Shown: positions 1 through 7,930, counted from the first letter of the stretch. The stretch is DNA of 64,000 nt from Roseibium aestuarii (GCF_008477545.1 NZ_VORA01000001.1:496001-560000); one strand, 5' to 3'. Program-made: numbers and translations. The notes: generated by a model from the sequence alone, not told the origin.

Positions 1-84
1 GACGATAAGCGTCGCGGCACCGATGATGATCGCTTCGCGTCGTGCCCTGTTCTTGCCCTCGAGGAAGTTTGCGATGAGTCTCAT
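1..84 (-). CDS. N-terminal fragment of an unidentified protein, cut by window edge
   Basis: Only the first 28 codons are inside the window. The ATG is at 84-82 on the minus strand, with an AAGG-like sequence just upstream. The visible peptide starts MRLIANFLEGKNRARREAI and then becomes hydrophobic (IIGAATLIV). A short basic N-terminus followed by a hydrophobic stretch would fit a Flp-type pilin or another small membrane protein, but too little is present to name a family. A plausible -35 (TTGACC, 146-141) and two dyads lie upstream, so its promoter is probably in this window. Confidence 0.45.
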   Translation of the reverse strand, partial: MRLIANFLEGKNRARREAIIIGAATLIV

Positions 85-96
85 GCCTTGCCCGTT

Positions 97-113
97 CTTG
101 ATGGTTCATCAAG
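97..113. promoter_or_regulatory. Inverted repeat upstream of left-edge gene
   Basis: CTTGATG-gtt-CATCAAG is a perfect 7 bp dyad 13 bp upstream of the ATG at 84. A degenerate second copy is at 132-146, with centres 34 bp apart. The position suits a repressor operator. The cognate regulator is unknown. Confidence 0.35.
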
Positions 114-180
114 TCCTATCGAGAAACCATTGATGAATGGTCAAGCAATTGTTGCGGCTTTTCTTTTTGACTGCCGATTA

Positions 181-196
181 TTGTCAGTATTGACAA
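181..196. promoter_or_regulatory. Perfect 6 bp dyad TTGTCA-N4-TGACAA
   Basis: The sequence TTGTCAGTATTGACAA is a perfect inverted repeat in an otherwise featureless spacer between the left-edge gene and the helicase gene. It could be an operator for either gene. No regulator is assigned. Confidence 0.3.
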
Positions 197-619
197 GGTG
201 AAACCACTTCGGGGGACAGGCCTCGTAACCTTGGTGCCCGACCGCGCAGGAAGAGGGCGATGCCCTCCGGGACCTGAGGCCGGAGAGCTCTGCACTTGAC
301 TTCTCCTTGATTTCGCGACATATGGGCCTCATCCGGGCTGCCGCGTGAGTGGCCCGAGTGATGACGCGGGAAAGCACTGCCCCTTGGCAAAAGCTCCGGC
401 GCCTCCACAAAACCCCCAAAGTTTTCAGAGCGGGCGTGATCGCCTGCATCGACCTCCCGGTCACGCGCGGAGCCAGTCAGATCCCGAAACAGGTTCGGGA
501 CACGCGGCTCCTCCGGGCGATACCACCGGTGACCCGTCTGCGCGCGACGTCGTGCGCAGACCGATGTCCGATCACGCGCATCTGGCCGGATCGGGCAAAA
601 CCCTCTTGAAGGTAATCAT

Positions 620-2050
620 TTGACCGATTTCAAATCGCTGGGCCTGTCCGAGGCTCTTCTGGCCGCCGTTGCCGAAAACGGCTATTCTGCTCCCACTCCG
701 ATCCAGGAAAAAGCCATCCCCCATGTTCTGGCCCGCCGGGACATCATGGGTCTGGCGCAGACCGGCACCGGCAAGACCGCTGCCTTCGGCCTGCCGCTGG
801 TGGAACGTCTTCTCGAAGAGAATGACCGCGTTCAGCCCTGTGGCGCCCGGGCCCTGATCCTGGCGCCGACCCGCGAACTGGTGAACCAGATCGCCAAGAC
901 CCTCATCTCCTTCGTCCGCAAGACGCCGCTGCGCGTCACGTCTGTCGTGGGTGGGGTTTCCATCAACGCCCAGATCAAGCGCATGTCCCGCGGCACCGAC
1001 ATTCTCGTCGCCACGCCGGGCCGCCTGCTCGATCTGGTCGACCGTCAGGCCGTGCGTCTCGACACCGCGACCTTCCTGGTTCTGGACGAAGCCGACCAGA
1101 TGCTCGATCTGGGCTTCATCCACTCCCTGCGCCGGATCTCCGGGCTGGTGGCCAGGAAGTGTCAGACCCTGCTCTTCTCCGCCACCATGCCGAAGCAGAT
1201 CAGCGAACTGGCGGGCACCTACCTGACCGACCCGATCCGGGTCGAGGTCGCCCCCGCCGGCAAGACCGCCGACAAGGTGTCCCAGGTCGTTCACTTCATG
1301 GATCAGGCCGAGAAGACCGACATGGTCATCTCGATGCTTTCGGAGAACCCGGACGATCTGTCCCTGGTGTTCTGCCGCACCAAGCATGGCGCCGAGCGCC
1401 TGATGCGCAAGATGGTTCAGGCAGGCCTGAAGGCTGCCTCGATCCACGGCAACAAGAGCCAGAACCAGCGTGACCGGGCCATCCAGGCCCTGCGCGATGG
1501 CGAGATGCGCATCCTCGTGGCCACCGATGTGGCCGCGCGCGGCATCGACATTCCGGGCGTCAGCCACGTCTACAATTTCGAGCTGCCGGAAGTGCCGGAA
1601 GCCTATGTGCACCGCATCGGCCGTACGGCGCGCGCCGGGGCCGATGGCGACGCCATTGCCTTCTGCGCGCCGGAAGAGATCGGCTATCTGCGCCAGATCG
1701 AAAAGCTCACCGGCAACGACATCCCCGTGGCCAGTGGCGAGATTCCGCCGATGAGCGCGGCTGCAAAGCCGAGCCGTGGCGGCCGCAAGAGCGGTGGCGG
1801 TGGTCGTGGCCAGAACCAGGGCCAGTCCCGCGGTCAGGGCCGTGGCCAGGGCTCCGGCCAGGGTCAGAAGCGGCAGGAAAACGCCGCCGGCGCTCAGGGC
1901 AAGGGCCCGCGCAAGGGCTCCGGCCAGGGCGGCCAGGGTCGTGGCGAGGGCGGTCGCATGGGTGAGGCCCGCGGGGCTCAGGCCGATGGCGGCGCCGGTC
2001 GTCCGGGGGGCCGCCGCCCGCGTCGGCGCAACGATCGCGCCGCGGCCTGA
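620..2050 (+). CDS. DEAD-box ATP-dependent RNA helicase with R/G/Q-rich tail
   Basis: This 476-residue protein is an RNA helicase of the RhlE/CsdA-like DEAD-box group, which unwinds RNA duplexes in ribosome assembly and mRNA turnover. In order it shows the Q motif (TPIQEKAI), motif I AQTGTGKT, Ia PTRELVNQ, II DEAD (VLDEADQ), III SAT, IV LVFCRT, V ATDVAARGIDIP and VI HRIGRTARAG. From about residue 375 the folded core gives way to roughly 100 residues rich in Gly, Arg and Gln with many RG and GQ pairs, an RNA-binding disordered tail. The start is TTG at 620, preceded by GAAGG, and the peptide from there begins with the usual MTDFKSLGLSE. A hairpin terminator follows, so it is probably monocistronic. 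Confidence 0.95.
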   Translation: MTDFKSLGLSEALLAAVAENGYSAPTPIQEKAIPHVLARRDIMGLAQTGTGKTAAFGLPLVERLLEENDRVQPCGARALILAPTRELVNQIAKTLISFVRKTPLRVTSVVGGVSINAQIKRMSRGTDILVATPGRLLDLVDRQAVRLDTATFLVLDEADQMLDLGFIHSLRRISGLVARKCQTLLFSATMPKQISELAGTYLTDPIRVEVAPAGKTADKVSQVVHFMDQAEKTDMVISMLSENPDDLSLVFCRTKHGAERLMRKMVQAGLKAASIHGNKSQNQRDRAIQALRDGEMRILVATDVAARGIDIPGVSHVYNFELPEVPEAYVHRIGRTARAGADGDAIAFCAPEEIGYLRQIEKLTGNDIPVASGEIPPMSAAAKPSRGGRKSGGGGRGQNQGQSRGQGRGQGSGQGQKRQENAAGAQGKGPRKGSGQGGQGRGEGGRMGEARGAQADGGAGRPGGRRPRRRNDRAAA

Positions 2051-2115
2051 CAGGCAACGGGCTCCTCTTTCATGAAGCGGAGCTCGCAGCTGGCAGAGCC
2101 AGACGAAGATCAGAG

Positions 2116-2145
2116 GGGCTCCGCGTCTGCGCGGGGCCCTTTTTT
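2116..2145 (+). terminator. Rho-independent terminator of the helicase gene
   Basis: GGGCTCCGCG (2116-2125) pairs with CGCGGGGCCC (2130-2139) with one G-U pair, followed by six T. It lies about 65 bp after the helicase stop codon. Confidence 0.8.
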
Positions 2146-2309
2146 CGAGATAACACCGGCTCTGAGGTGCGCGCAGGTACACTTGAGCCATGCGTCCCGT
2201 GCATGTCAGGTAACCAAAAAGTTCAATTGGTGCAGAAATCTTCAGCTTTTCTATTGAATTATATGAGAAAATCGCAAAGTGACGATTTTTTCAGGGGTCG
2301 AAAAAAATC

Positions 2310-2338
2310 TTGATCTTTTGCCGACTCTGGCTTACCTA
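2310..2338 (+). promoter_or_regulatory. Candidate promoter for an intergenic RNA
   Basis: TTGATC (2310-2315) and TACCTA (2333-2338) are separated by 17 bp at the end of a strikingly AT-rich block (about 2210-2335) in a GC-rich genome. The -10 match is weak. The call rests mainly on base composition and on the structured, terminated segment that follows. Confidence 0.35.
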
Positions 2339-2343
2339 AGCGT

Positions 2344-2815
2344 CACTTCGCGGCGCGGACGAAAACCTTGACCGGGTCACCGGTCAGCCCGCCAGTCTCC
2401 GGATCCGAGGATCCGGCGGTGGGCCGAAAGGGTTTCGCCTGGAGCGACGCAGCGTTCTAAAAACAAGAAAAGCCTTGTCACGCACCTGATCCTCGAAAGA
2501 GGGGCAGGTGTGCGGGGATCTGTTTCCATCCTGCCTCCGGATGTCGAGACGATCCCGGGACAGAAGGGAAGCCAGGTGCGCGAGTACCCCTGAGATCCTT
2601 TCTGGTTGCCCGCGCAGCGGACAGGCGAAATCCGGAACGCAACGACAAATGAGTGGACCGGTCAGGCGAAAGCTCCGGCAAGAAGGTCACAAGAACCTTC
2701 TGTCGCAGCCCTTGCCGTTCCGGCTTCCCGCCCCTTGCTGAGGTGGTGGGATCTCCCATCGACCGCTCATTCACCTGCGGCGCTGAAGGGTCACCTTCGG
2801 CGCCGCATTTGTTTT
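2344..2815 (+). ncRNA. Candidate structured non-coding RNA of about 470 nt
   Basis: Between the helicase and etfD genes, 890 bp lack a credible gene. From 2344 the plus strand folds into consecutive hairpins: TGACCGG-gtca-CCGGTCA (2369-2386); a 38 nt hairpin built on CCGGATCC-ga-GGATCCGG inside GCCCGCC/GGTGGGC (2387-2424); CGAAA-ggg-TTTCG (2425-2437); ACAAG/CTTGT (2463-2478); a GAAA-tetraloop hairpin (2481-2514); AGAAGGT/ACCTTCT (2681-2701); then a strong terminator (2777-2815). A promoter-like AT-rich block precedes it. I looked for hallmark motifs of RNase P, tmRNA, SRP and 6S RNA, and of TPP, cobalamin and glycine riboswitches, and found none. It could instead be two shorter RNAs, a regulatory remnant or non-functional DNA. 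Confidence 0.4.
2777..2815 (+). terminator. Strong rho-independent terminator not attached to a known gene
   Basis: GCGGCGCTGAAGG (2777-2789) pairs with CCTTCGGCGCCGC (2794-2806) over 13 bp with one G-U pair and a GTCA loop, followed by ATTTGTTTT. No plus-strand gene ends nearby and the helicase has its own terminator 650 bp upstream. This suggests an independent transcript ending here. Confidence 0.6.
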
Positions 2816-2868
2816 CAGCCCCCCATCTGCGTCAGGGTCCGGACACCCGCAAGCTGTCGTCGACAGCA

Positions 2869-2897
2869 GAAAGGGCCGCCCGGCGGGCAGCCCTTTC
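2869..2897 (-). terminator. Hairpin downstream of etfD
   Basis: GAAAGGGC (2869-2876) pairs with GCCCTTTC (2890-2897), with further pairing inside. On the minus strand it lies about 45 bp after the etfD stop. The T-tract is poor, so termination may be inefficient. Confidence 0.5.
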
Positions 2898-2943
2898 GCA
2901 AGTCTCGGGTGGGTGGTGGCGCGCCGGCAAGACGCGCGGGCCC

Positions 2944-4623
2944 TCACATGTTCGGGTAGTTCGGACCGCCGGAGCCTTCCGGCACCGTCCAGGTGATATT
3001 GCCGTTCGGGTCCTTGATGTCGCAGGTCTTGCAGTGGACGCAGTTCTGCGCGTTTATCTGGAAGCGCGGCGCATCGGCCCCTTCCTCGATCCACTCGTAA
3101 ACCCCGGCCGGGCAATAGCGCGACGACGGGCCGGCAAAGACGTCATGCTCGGACCGCTTCTGCAACTCCATGTCCTTCACCTTGAGGTGGATCGGCTGAT
3201 CTTCCTCATGGTTGGTGTTGGACAGGAACACCGACGACAGGCGGTCGAAGGAGACTTCTCCGTCCGGCTTCGGATAGTCGATCTTCTTGCAATCCTTGGC
3301 GGGCTTCAGGCTCGCGGCGTCGGTCTTGCCGTGAGACAGGGTGCCGAAGAAGGAGAAGCCGAAGAGCTCGTTGGTCCACATGTCGAGCCCGCCGAGCGCG
3401 ATGCCGATGAAGGTGCCGAACTTCGACCAGAGCGGCTTCACGTTGCGCACCTTCTTCAGGTCCGCACCGATCTTGCCGGCGCGCCAGGCGTCGTCATAGG
3501 CGGTCAGCTCGGCATTTTCCTTGCCCTCGGCAAGAGCGGCCATCACGTGTTCCGCCGCCAGCATGCCGGACAGCATGGCGTTGTGGGAGCCCTTGATGCG
3601 CGGCACGTTCACGAAACCGGCCGAGCAGCCCATGATCAGGCCGCCCGGGAAGGACAGCTTCGGCACGGACTGGTAGCCGCCCTCGGTGATGGCGCGGGCA
3701 CCATAGGAGATGCGCTTGCCGCCTTCGAAGGTCGAGCGGATCGCCGGATGCGTCTTGTAGCGCTGGAATTCCTCGAAGGGCGAGAGATAGGGGTTCTGAT
3801 AGTTCAGGTGAACCACGAACCCGACCACGACCTGATTGTCTTCCAGGTGATAGAGGAAGGAGCCGCCGCCGGTCTTGCCGTCAAGCGGCCAGCCGAAGGA
3901 GTGCTGCACGAGGCCCGGCTTGTGCTTTTCCGGGGCGACCTGCCACAGTTCCTTGATGCCGATGCCGAACTTCGGCACATCGGCGCCCTTGTCCAGCTCG
4001 AAGCGGGCGATGAGTTCCTTGGCGAGCGATCCGCGCGCGCCTTCGCCGATCAGCACATACTTGCCGCGCAGCTCCATGCCGCGGGTGAACATGGCGTTGG
4101 GCTGGCCGTCGCGGCCGATGCCCATGTCGCCGGTTGCCACACCGACCACGCGGCCCTGATCGTCATAGAGGATCTCGGAGGCCGCGAAGCCCGGATAGAT
4201 CTCGACGCCGAGGGCTTCGGCCTTGGCGGCCAGCCAGCGGCAGACATTGCCGAGGGAAACGATGTAGTTGCCGTGGTTGCTCATCAGCTTGGGCATGAGC
4301 AGGTTCGGCAGGCGGATGGTGCCCGCCGGTCCGAGAAGGAGGAACTGGTCGTCGGTGACCGGCGTCTTCATCGGATGGTCGGCTTCGTCGCGCCAGTCCG
4401 GCAGCAGCTCGTCCAGGGCGACCGGATCGATCACGGCGCCGGACAGGATATGCGCGCCGACCTCGGAGCCCTTCTCGAGCACGACGATCGACAGGTCCTC
4501 GCCCTTGTCATTGGCGATCTGCTTCAGGCGGATGGCGGCGGCAAGGCCAGCCGGTCCGGCGCCGACGATGACAACATCGACGTCCATGCTCTCGCGCGGG
4601 TCGAGTTGGTCCTGTTCCGACAT
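2944..4623 (-). CDS. etfD: Electron-transfer flavoprotein:ubiquinone oxidoreductase
   Basis: ETF-QO passes electrons from reduced ETF, loaded by acyl-CoA and other flavin dehydrogenases, to ubiquinone at the inner membrane. The 559-residue length is normal for the family. The N-terminus has the FAD dinucleotide-binding motif VVIVGAGPAGLAAAI. The C-terminus has the 4Fe-4S ferredoxin-like cluster ligands in RYCPAG and CVHCKTCDIKDP. The chosen ATG (4623) has GGGAG seven bases upstream; a start 22 codons earlier is open but has no ribosome site. A LiuR-like palindrome and a promoter-like pair lie about 175-215 bp upstream, suggesting control by branched-chain amino acid or fatty acid catabolism. 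The product name is secure. Confidence 0.96.
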   Translation of the reverse strand: MSEQDQLDPRESMDVDVVIVGAGPAGLAAAIRLKQIANDKGEDLSIVVLEKGSEVGAHILSGAVIDPVALDELLPDWRDEADHPMKTPVTDDQFLLLGPAGTIRLPNLLMPKLMSNHGNYIVSLGNVCRWLAAKAEALGVEIYPGFAASEILYDDQGRVVGVATGDMGIGRDGQPNAMFTRGMELRGKYVLIGEGARGSLAKELIARFELDKGADVPKFGIGIKELWQVAPEKHKPGLVQHSFGWPLDGKTGGGSFLYHLEDNQVVVGFVVHLNYQNPYLSPFEEFQRYKTHPAIRSTFEGGKRISYGARAITEGGYQSVPKLSFPGGLIMGCSAGFVNVPRIKGSHNAMLSGMLAAEHVMAALAEGKENAELTAYDDAWRAGKIGADLKKVRNVKPLWSKFGTFIGIALGGLDMWTNELFGFSFFGTLSHGKTDAASLKPAKDCKKIDYPKPDGEVSFDRLSSVFLSNTNHEEDQPIHLKVKDMELQKRSEHDVFAGPSSRYCPAGVYEWIEEGADAPRFQINAQNCVHCKTCDIKDPNGNITWTVPEGSGGPNYPNM

Positions 4624-4796
4624 GTTTTTCTCCCTCATGTGCGTCCTGCCGATGGTTGGGCCTATGCAGCGTTTCGCATCCGCAAACACAAGCCGTCTTG
4701 CGCAGCCGGCAGGCCATTTTTATCAAATCCCTGTGGACGTCCAGCGGCAAGTCCTCGATAGGCGAAGATGCAGGCGTCCGACAAGAAAAAATAACC

Positions 4797-4837
4797 TTTA
4801 CGTAAACGTAAGATACCGACCTTATCCCGATTTTCAA
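4797..4837 (-). promoter_or_regulatory. etfD promoter with LiuR-like operator
   Basis: TTACGT-aa-ACGTAA (4798-4811), read on the minus strand as TTACGTTTACGTAA, is a perfect dyad. It resembles the operator I recall for LiuR, the MerR-family regulator of leucine/isovalerate and acyl-CoA catabolism in Proteobacteria, whose regulon includes ETF and ETF-QO genes. A minus-strand promoter TTGAAA (4837-4832), 16 bp, TATCTT (4815-4810) places the dyad on the -10/+1 region. The match is from memory of the motif. Confidence 0.5.
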
Positions 4838-5072
4838 GCATTCCTGCGTTGTATCCAAGCCCATGGGCAGGGAAATCCGCTCATGAGACCGTTCCTTTTG
4901 CTCCGAAAGCTGCGGAACTCGCAGGGGCAAAGCGGTCTTGCCCTGCACGAGCCTTGAACCTGCCCCATCACGCAGGCGGGCCACCGGCGGGCGGCTCTCA
5001 GCTGGGGGTGACGGCCCAAAGGATTTTGTCTTTCCCGGCCGGCTTGTCTAAGGTGGCCGCCGGAGGCCTCAC

Positions 5073-6059
5073 GTGCACACTGACCCGCAATTCGCAAGAC
5101 ATCTGGAAGCCCTGCTCGAATTCCACCTGGAAGCAGGCGTGGACTGTCTTGTGGGGGATGCGCCCCTCGACTGGGTGCAGCGTTCAGTGGAACTTGCGGC
5201 GGCACAGCGTCAGGCGCGCGATGCCGGCCCGGCTGTGCATGCGCGCTCCGCGCCCCGGTCAAACACGCCCATGGCTCCGGGCAACCAGCCGAATGTCCCC
5301 CAAGCCGGTTCTGTGAACGGTCAGATGGACCCGGCTGCGGCAGGGCAGGGCGGCGGACGCTCCTTCCCGACGCGCCCTGTCCCGCCTGCACCCCAGAGCG
5401 CCACCATTCTTCCCGGTCCGGGGGCGGCGCCGGCCGTACCGACGGCGGAAACGATCCGGTCCGCCAGCGATCTGGCTCGCTCTTGCGCCACTCTTGACGA
5501 TCTGCGCGTGCGCCTCGCGGCCTTCGATGGCTGCAACCTGCGCCTCACCGCCAAGTCCCTAGTCTTCGGCGAGGGCAACCCCGAGGCGAGGGTCATGCTG
5601 GTGGGCGAGGCGCCCGGCCGCGACGAGGACCAGATCGGCCGCCCCTTCGTCGGCCGATCGGGGGCCCTGCTGGACCGGATGCTTGCGGCCATCGGGCAGG
5701 AGCGCGGATCTGTGTATCTCGCCAATGTGGTGCCCTGGCGCCCGCCGGGAGACCGAACCCCGACGCCGCAGGAAGTGGAACTCTGCAAGCCCTTCGTCCT
5801 GCGCCAGATCGAGCTTGTGCGTCCGCAGGTCCTGATATTCCTCGGTGTTGCGACGGCCAAGACGCTCATCGGCACCACCGAAAGCATCCGGCGTCTGCGC
5901 GGCCGCTGGATCCCGTGGACCCATGAAGGCCGCGAGATGCAGTGCCTTGCGACCTATCACCCGGACTTCCTCTTGCGGAACCCCAACGAGAAGCGCTCTG
6001 CCTGGAGTGACTTCCTGGCCCTGCGACAGGTCTTGTCGCCGCCGCAGCAGACCCTCTGA
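5073..6059 (+). CDS. Uracil-DNA glycosylase, family 4 type
   Basis: The enzyme removes uracil from DNA to start base-excision repair. The C-terminal 200 residues carry the family signatures: GEAPGRDEDQIGRPFVGRSG with the catalytic-loop region, NVVPWRPPGDRTP, and the late TYHPDFLLRNPNEK motif. Family-4 enzymes usually bind a 4Fe-4S cluster; several cysteines are present (for example DGCNL and ELCKP), but I cannot assign all ligands. An N-terminal extension of about 130 residues rich in Pro, Ala and Gly is common in alphaproteobacterial homologues. The start is GTG at 5073 with GGAGG upstream. It is transcribed away from etfD and no operon partner is evident. Confidence 0.9.
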   Translation: MHTDPQFARHLEALLEFHLEAGVDCLVGDAPLDWVQRSVELAAAQRQARDAGPAVHARSAPRSNTPMAPGNQPNVPQAGSVNGQMDPAAAGQGGGRSFPTRPVPPAPQSATILPGPGAAPAVPTAETIRSASDLARSCATLDDLRVRLAAFDGCNLRLTAKSLVFGEGNPEARVMLVGEAPGRDEDQIGRPFVGRSGALLDRMLAAIGQERGSVYLANVVPWRPPGDRTPTPQEVELCKPFVLRQIELVRPQVLIFLGVATAKTLIGTTESIRRLRGRWIPWTHEGREMQCLATYHPDFLLRNPNEKRSAWSDFLALRQVLSPPQQTL

Positions 6060-6242
6060 ATTTTCTCGGGTCAGGCGGGAACCCCTTCTTCCCTCATCCG
6101 TTCTCTTCGATGTCTTGTGAAGATCGATGCGTCTCAATTGCGTCATCTTGCGATTGAACTCTGAGAGGGCGTTAATCTTGCGTTGGGAATTTTACCGGTA
6201 TTCTTTGGGTTGTCTTTCTTGACGAGGCATTCGGGGGACCTA

Positions 6243-6881
6243 TTGACCGCCTTGGCGACCGACATACCGGCTTCGGCAGTCCTTCCTGTCTTTGTCGTCG
6301 ATCTCGAGACCTTGACTTGTATCGAGGCCTCTGCGTCGAATTTTGACAAGGCCGGATGCCGGATCCTGTCCGAAAAGGTCTGCAGTCTGCGCGAGGTCAT
6401 TGGTCTGCGCATAAATGGTCTCGACAAGATGCTGCGCGGCCGCATCACGTCGCTGTCCAGCAATCAGGCCGATGTCAGCTTCGTTTTCGAGGAACCGACC
6501 CCTTCGGAGAAACGGCGTGAGCGGCGCCGCGAAGTCTCGATCCCGGTTCAGGTCTACGACCGGGCCCGCACCATTTCCATGCACTGCCGCATCATTGACG
6601 CGAGCAAGTCGGGCTGCCGGCTGGAGGGCCCCTGCGTCCAGGCGCTTCCCTCTGACATCAGCCTGCAGATCCGCGGCCTCGGCCTGCCGGTCGACGGCCG
6701 GGTCGTGTGGTGCCGCGACGGACATGCGGGCGTCGAGCTCCTCTGGGAATTCTCCTCCCGTGGCGACATGCGTGCGCTCGGGCAGGGCGGACGCGGCGCA
6801 GACGGGTCCTCGGGTGATGAGCCGACGGACGGCGGGAAGAAGCGCCGCCGCCGGGGCGGGGCTTTCGGCTCCCGGTCCTGA
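6243..6881 (+). CDS. PilZ domain protein
   Basis: PilZ domains bind cyclic di-GMP. The conserved basic motif is seen as RRERRREVSIPV near residue 105, followed by the second motif DASKSGCRLE and the terminal beta-barrel strands (VDGRVVWCRDGHAGVELLW). The first 100 residues contain no domain I recognise, and the last 35 are charged and Gly-rich. The TTG at 6243 is preferred because GGGGGA sits five bases upstream; another in-frame TTG at 6183 would add 20 residues. Two GGDEF/EAL proteins elsewhere in the window could set the level of its ligand. Targets are unknown. The arginines needed for ligand binding appear present. Confidence 0.8.
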   Translation: MTALATDIPASAVLPVFVVDLETLTCIEASASNFDKAGCRILSEKVCSLREVIGLRINGLDKMLRGRITSLSSNQADVSFVFEEPTPSEKRRERRREVSIPVQVYDRARTISMHCRIIDASKSGCRLEGPCVQALPSDISLQIRGLGLPVDGRVVWCRDGHAGVELLWEFSSRGDMRALGQGGRGADGSSGDEPTDGGKKRRRRGGAFGSRS

Positions 6882-7001
6882 CGCGTCATCTGTCACGTCT
6901 GTGAGCCGGCGGTCCGCCGGAGCAATCTTTCATCTCCCGCGTTGAGAGCCTATATCAGGTCCTAATGCCGCAGGAAGGCTCAAGGAACGCCACGGGAAGG
7001 G

Positions 7002-7886
7002 ATGATCGTGCTCAAGAAACTGCAGAAACTACTTCCGAAGAAATTCCGCAAGTCCGGCGTCACCATTCCCGTTGTGCGGATGGAAGGCGTGATCGGGGGC
7101 GGGTCTCCCATGCGTCCCGGCCTCAACCTGTCCTCGGTCGCCGGCGTCCTCGACAAGGCCTTCGGCCGCAAGGAGGCCCCTGCCGTCGCCGTGGTGGTGA
7201 ACTCTCCGGGCGGCTCTCCGGTCCAGTCGCGGCTTATCTTCCGTCGGCTGCGCGACCTTGCGAAGGAGAAGGAAAAGGAGATCCTGGTCTTCGTGGAGGA
7301 TGTGGCGGCCAGCGGCGGTTACATGATCGCGATCGCGGGCGACGAGATCTATGTGGATCCGTCCTCCGTCGTCGGCTCCATCGGCGTGGTTTCCGCAGGC
7401 TTCGGCTTCCCCGAGCTGCTGAAGAAGGCGGGCGTGGAACGCCGCGTCTATACCGCCGGCGAGAACAAGGTGATCCTCGATCCCTTCCAGCCGGAAAAGG
7501 AAGAGGACATCGCCTATCTCAAGACCCTGCAGCTCGAGATTCATGATGTCTTCATCGAGATGGTGCGCGAGCGTCGGGGCGATGTGCTTTCCGAGGATCC
7601 CAATATCTTCACCGGCCGGTTCTGGACGGGCCGCACGGCACGCGATCTCGGCCTCGTGGATGGCATTGGCGACGTGCGTCAGGTGATCAAGGACCGCTTC
7701 GGAGAGGATGCGGAGCTGGAGCTGATCCAGCCGTCGCGCGGTTTCTTCGGCCGCCGGCTCTTGGGGCTTTCGGCCGAGGCGTCCGGTTCCACTGAGGATC
7801 TGGGCACTGCGATTGGCGCCGGCGTGGTGCGCGAAGGTCTCTCGTCGCTTGAGGATCGGGCGCTCTGGGCCCGATACGGCCTCTGA
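7002..7886 (+). CDS. S49 family peptidase (SohB/SppA-like)
   Basis: S49 peptidases are Ser/Lys proteases that degrade signal peptides and membrane-associated peptides. The catalytic serine is in EDVAASGGYMIA (about residue 103) and the general-base lysine in YTAGENKVILDP (about residue 153). Supporting motifs are VVNSPGGSPVQS and VVGSIGVVS. At 294 residues it is the short form and lacks an obvious N-terminal membrane anchor. The ATG has GGGAAGGG upstream. It is convergent with the DUF2778 gene downstream; a perfect hairpin lies between them. The substrate cannot be told from sequence. Confidence 0.9.
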   Translation: MIVLKKLQKLLPKKFRKSGVTIPVVRMEGVIGGGSPMRPGLNLSSVAGVLDKAFGRKEAPAVAVVVNSPGGSPVQSRLIFRRLRDLAKEKEKEILVFVEDVAASGGYMIAIAGDEIYVDPSSVVGSIGVVSAGFGFPELLKKAGVERRVYTAGENKVILDPFQPEKEEDIAYLKTLQLEIHDVFIEMVRERRGDVLSEDPNIFTGRFWTGRTARDLGLVDGIGDVRQVIKDRFGEDAELELIQPSRGFFGRRLLGLSAEASGSTEDLGTAIGAGVVREGLSSLEDRALWARYGL

Positions 7887-7906
7887 CCACAGGCCCTTCT
7901 GTCTCT

Positions 7907-7930
7907 CAGTCCCGGCACCGGCCGGGACTG
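7907..7930. terminator. Perfect hairpin between convergent genes
   Basis: CAGTCCCGGC and GCCGGGACTG flank an ACCG loop, a perfect 10 bp stem between the S49 peptidase (plus) and DUF2778 (minus) genes. There is no T-tract, so it may act as a transcript end or RNA stabiliser for both strands. Confidence 0.5.

Larger units (their letters stand above)
85..619. other. Intergenic region with divergent promoters and three dyads
   Basis: This is 535 bp without a convincing gene. The left part is AT-rich and holds CTTGATG-gtt-CATCAAG (97-113), a related imperfect copy TTGATG-aat-GGTCAA (132-146) and the perfect dyad TTGTCA-gtat-TGACAA (181-196). The first two lie where the promoter of the minus-strand gene starting at 84 should be. 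The right part (about 200-600) is GC-rich and would form a long leader of the helicase gene. Long leaders are known for cold-regulated DEAD-box helicase genes, but I see no defined structure here. Confidence 0.4.

Noticed and set aside
572..2191. 539-codon minus-strand open frame over the helicase gene
   Set aside because: Antisense of a clear DEAD-box helicase; the peptide is low-complexity Ala/Gly/His without motifs and arises from GC-rich codon bias.
2481..2514. Group II intron domain V-like hairpin
   Set aside because: It is 34 nt with a GAAA loop, but lacks the AGC/GUU catalytic base pairs, and no reverse transcriptase gene is nearby.
2478..2774. 98-codon minus-strand open frame in the helicase-etfD spacer
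   Set aside because: No ribosome site, no recognisable domain, composition unlike neighbours; it coincides with hairpins of the candidate RNA.
2344..2815. RNase P, tmRNA, SRP or 6S RNA identity for the structured segment
   Set aside because: The conserved core motifs of these RNAs, as I remember them, are not present on either strand. A covariance-model search would be needed to be sure.
2653..4761. 702-codon plus-strand open frame over etfD
   Set aside because: Antisense shadow of ETF-QO. The strand with flavin and Fe-S motifs is the real one.
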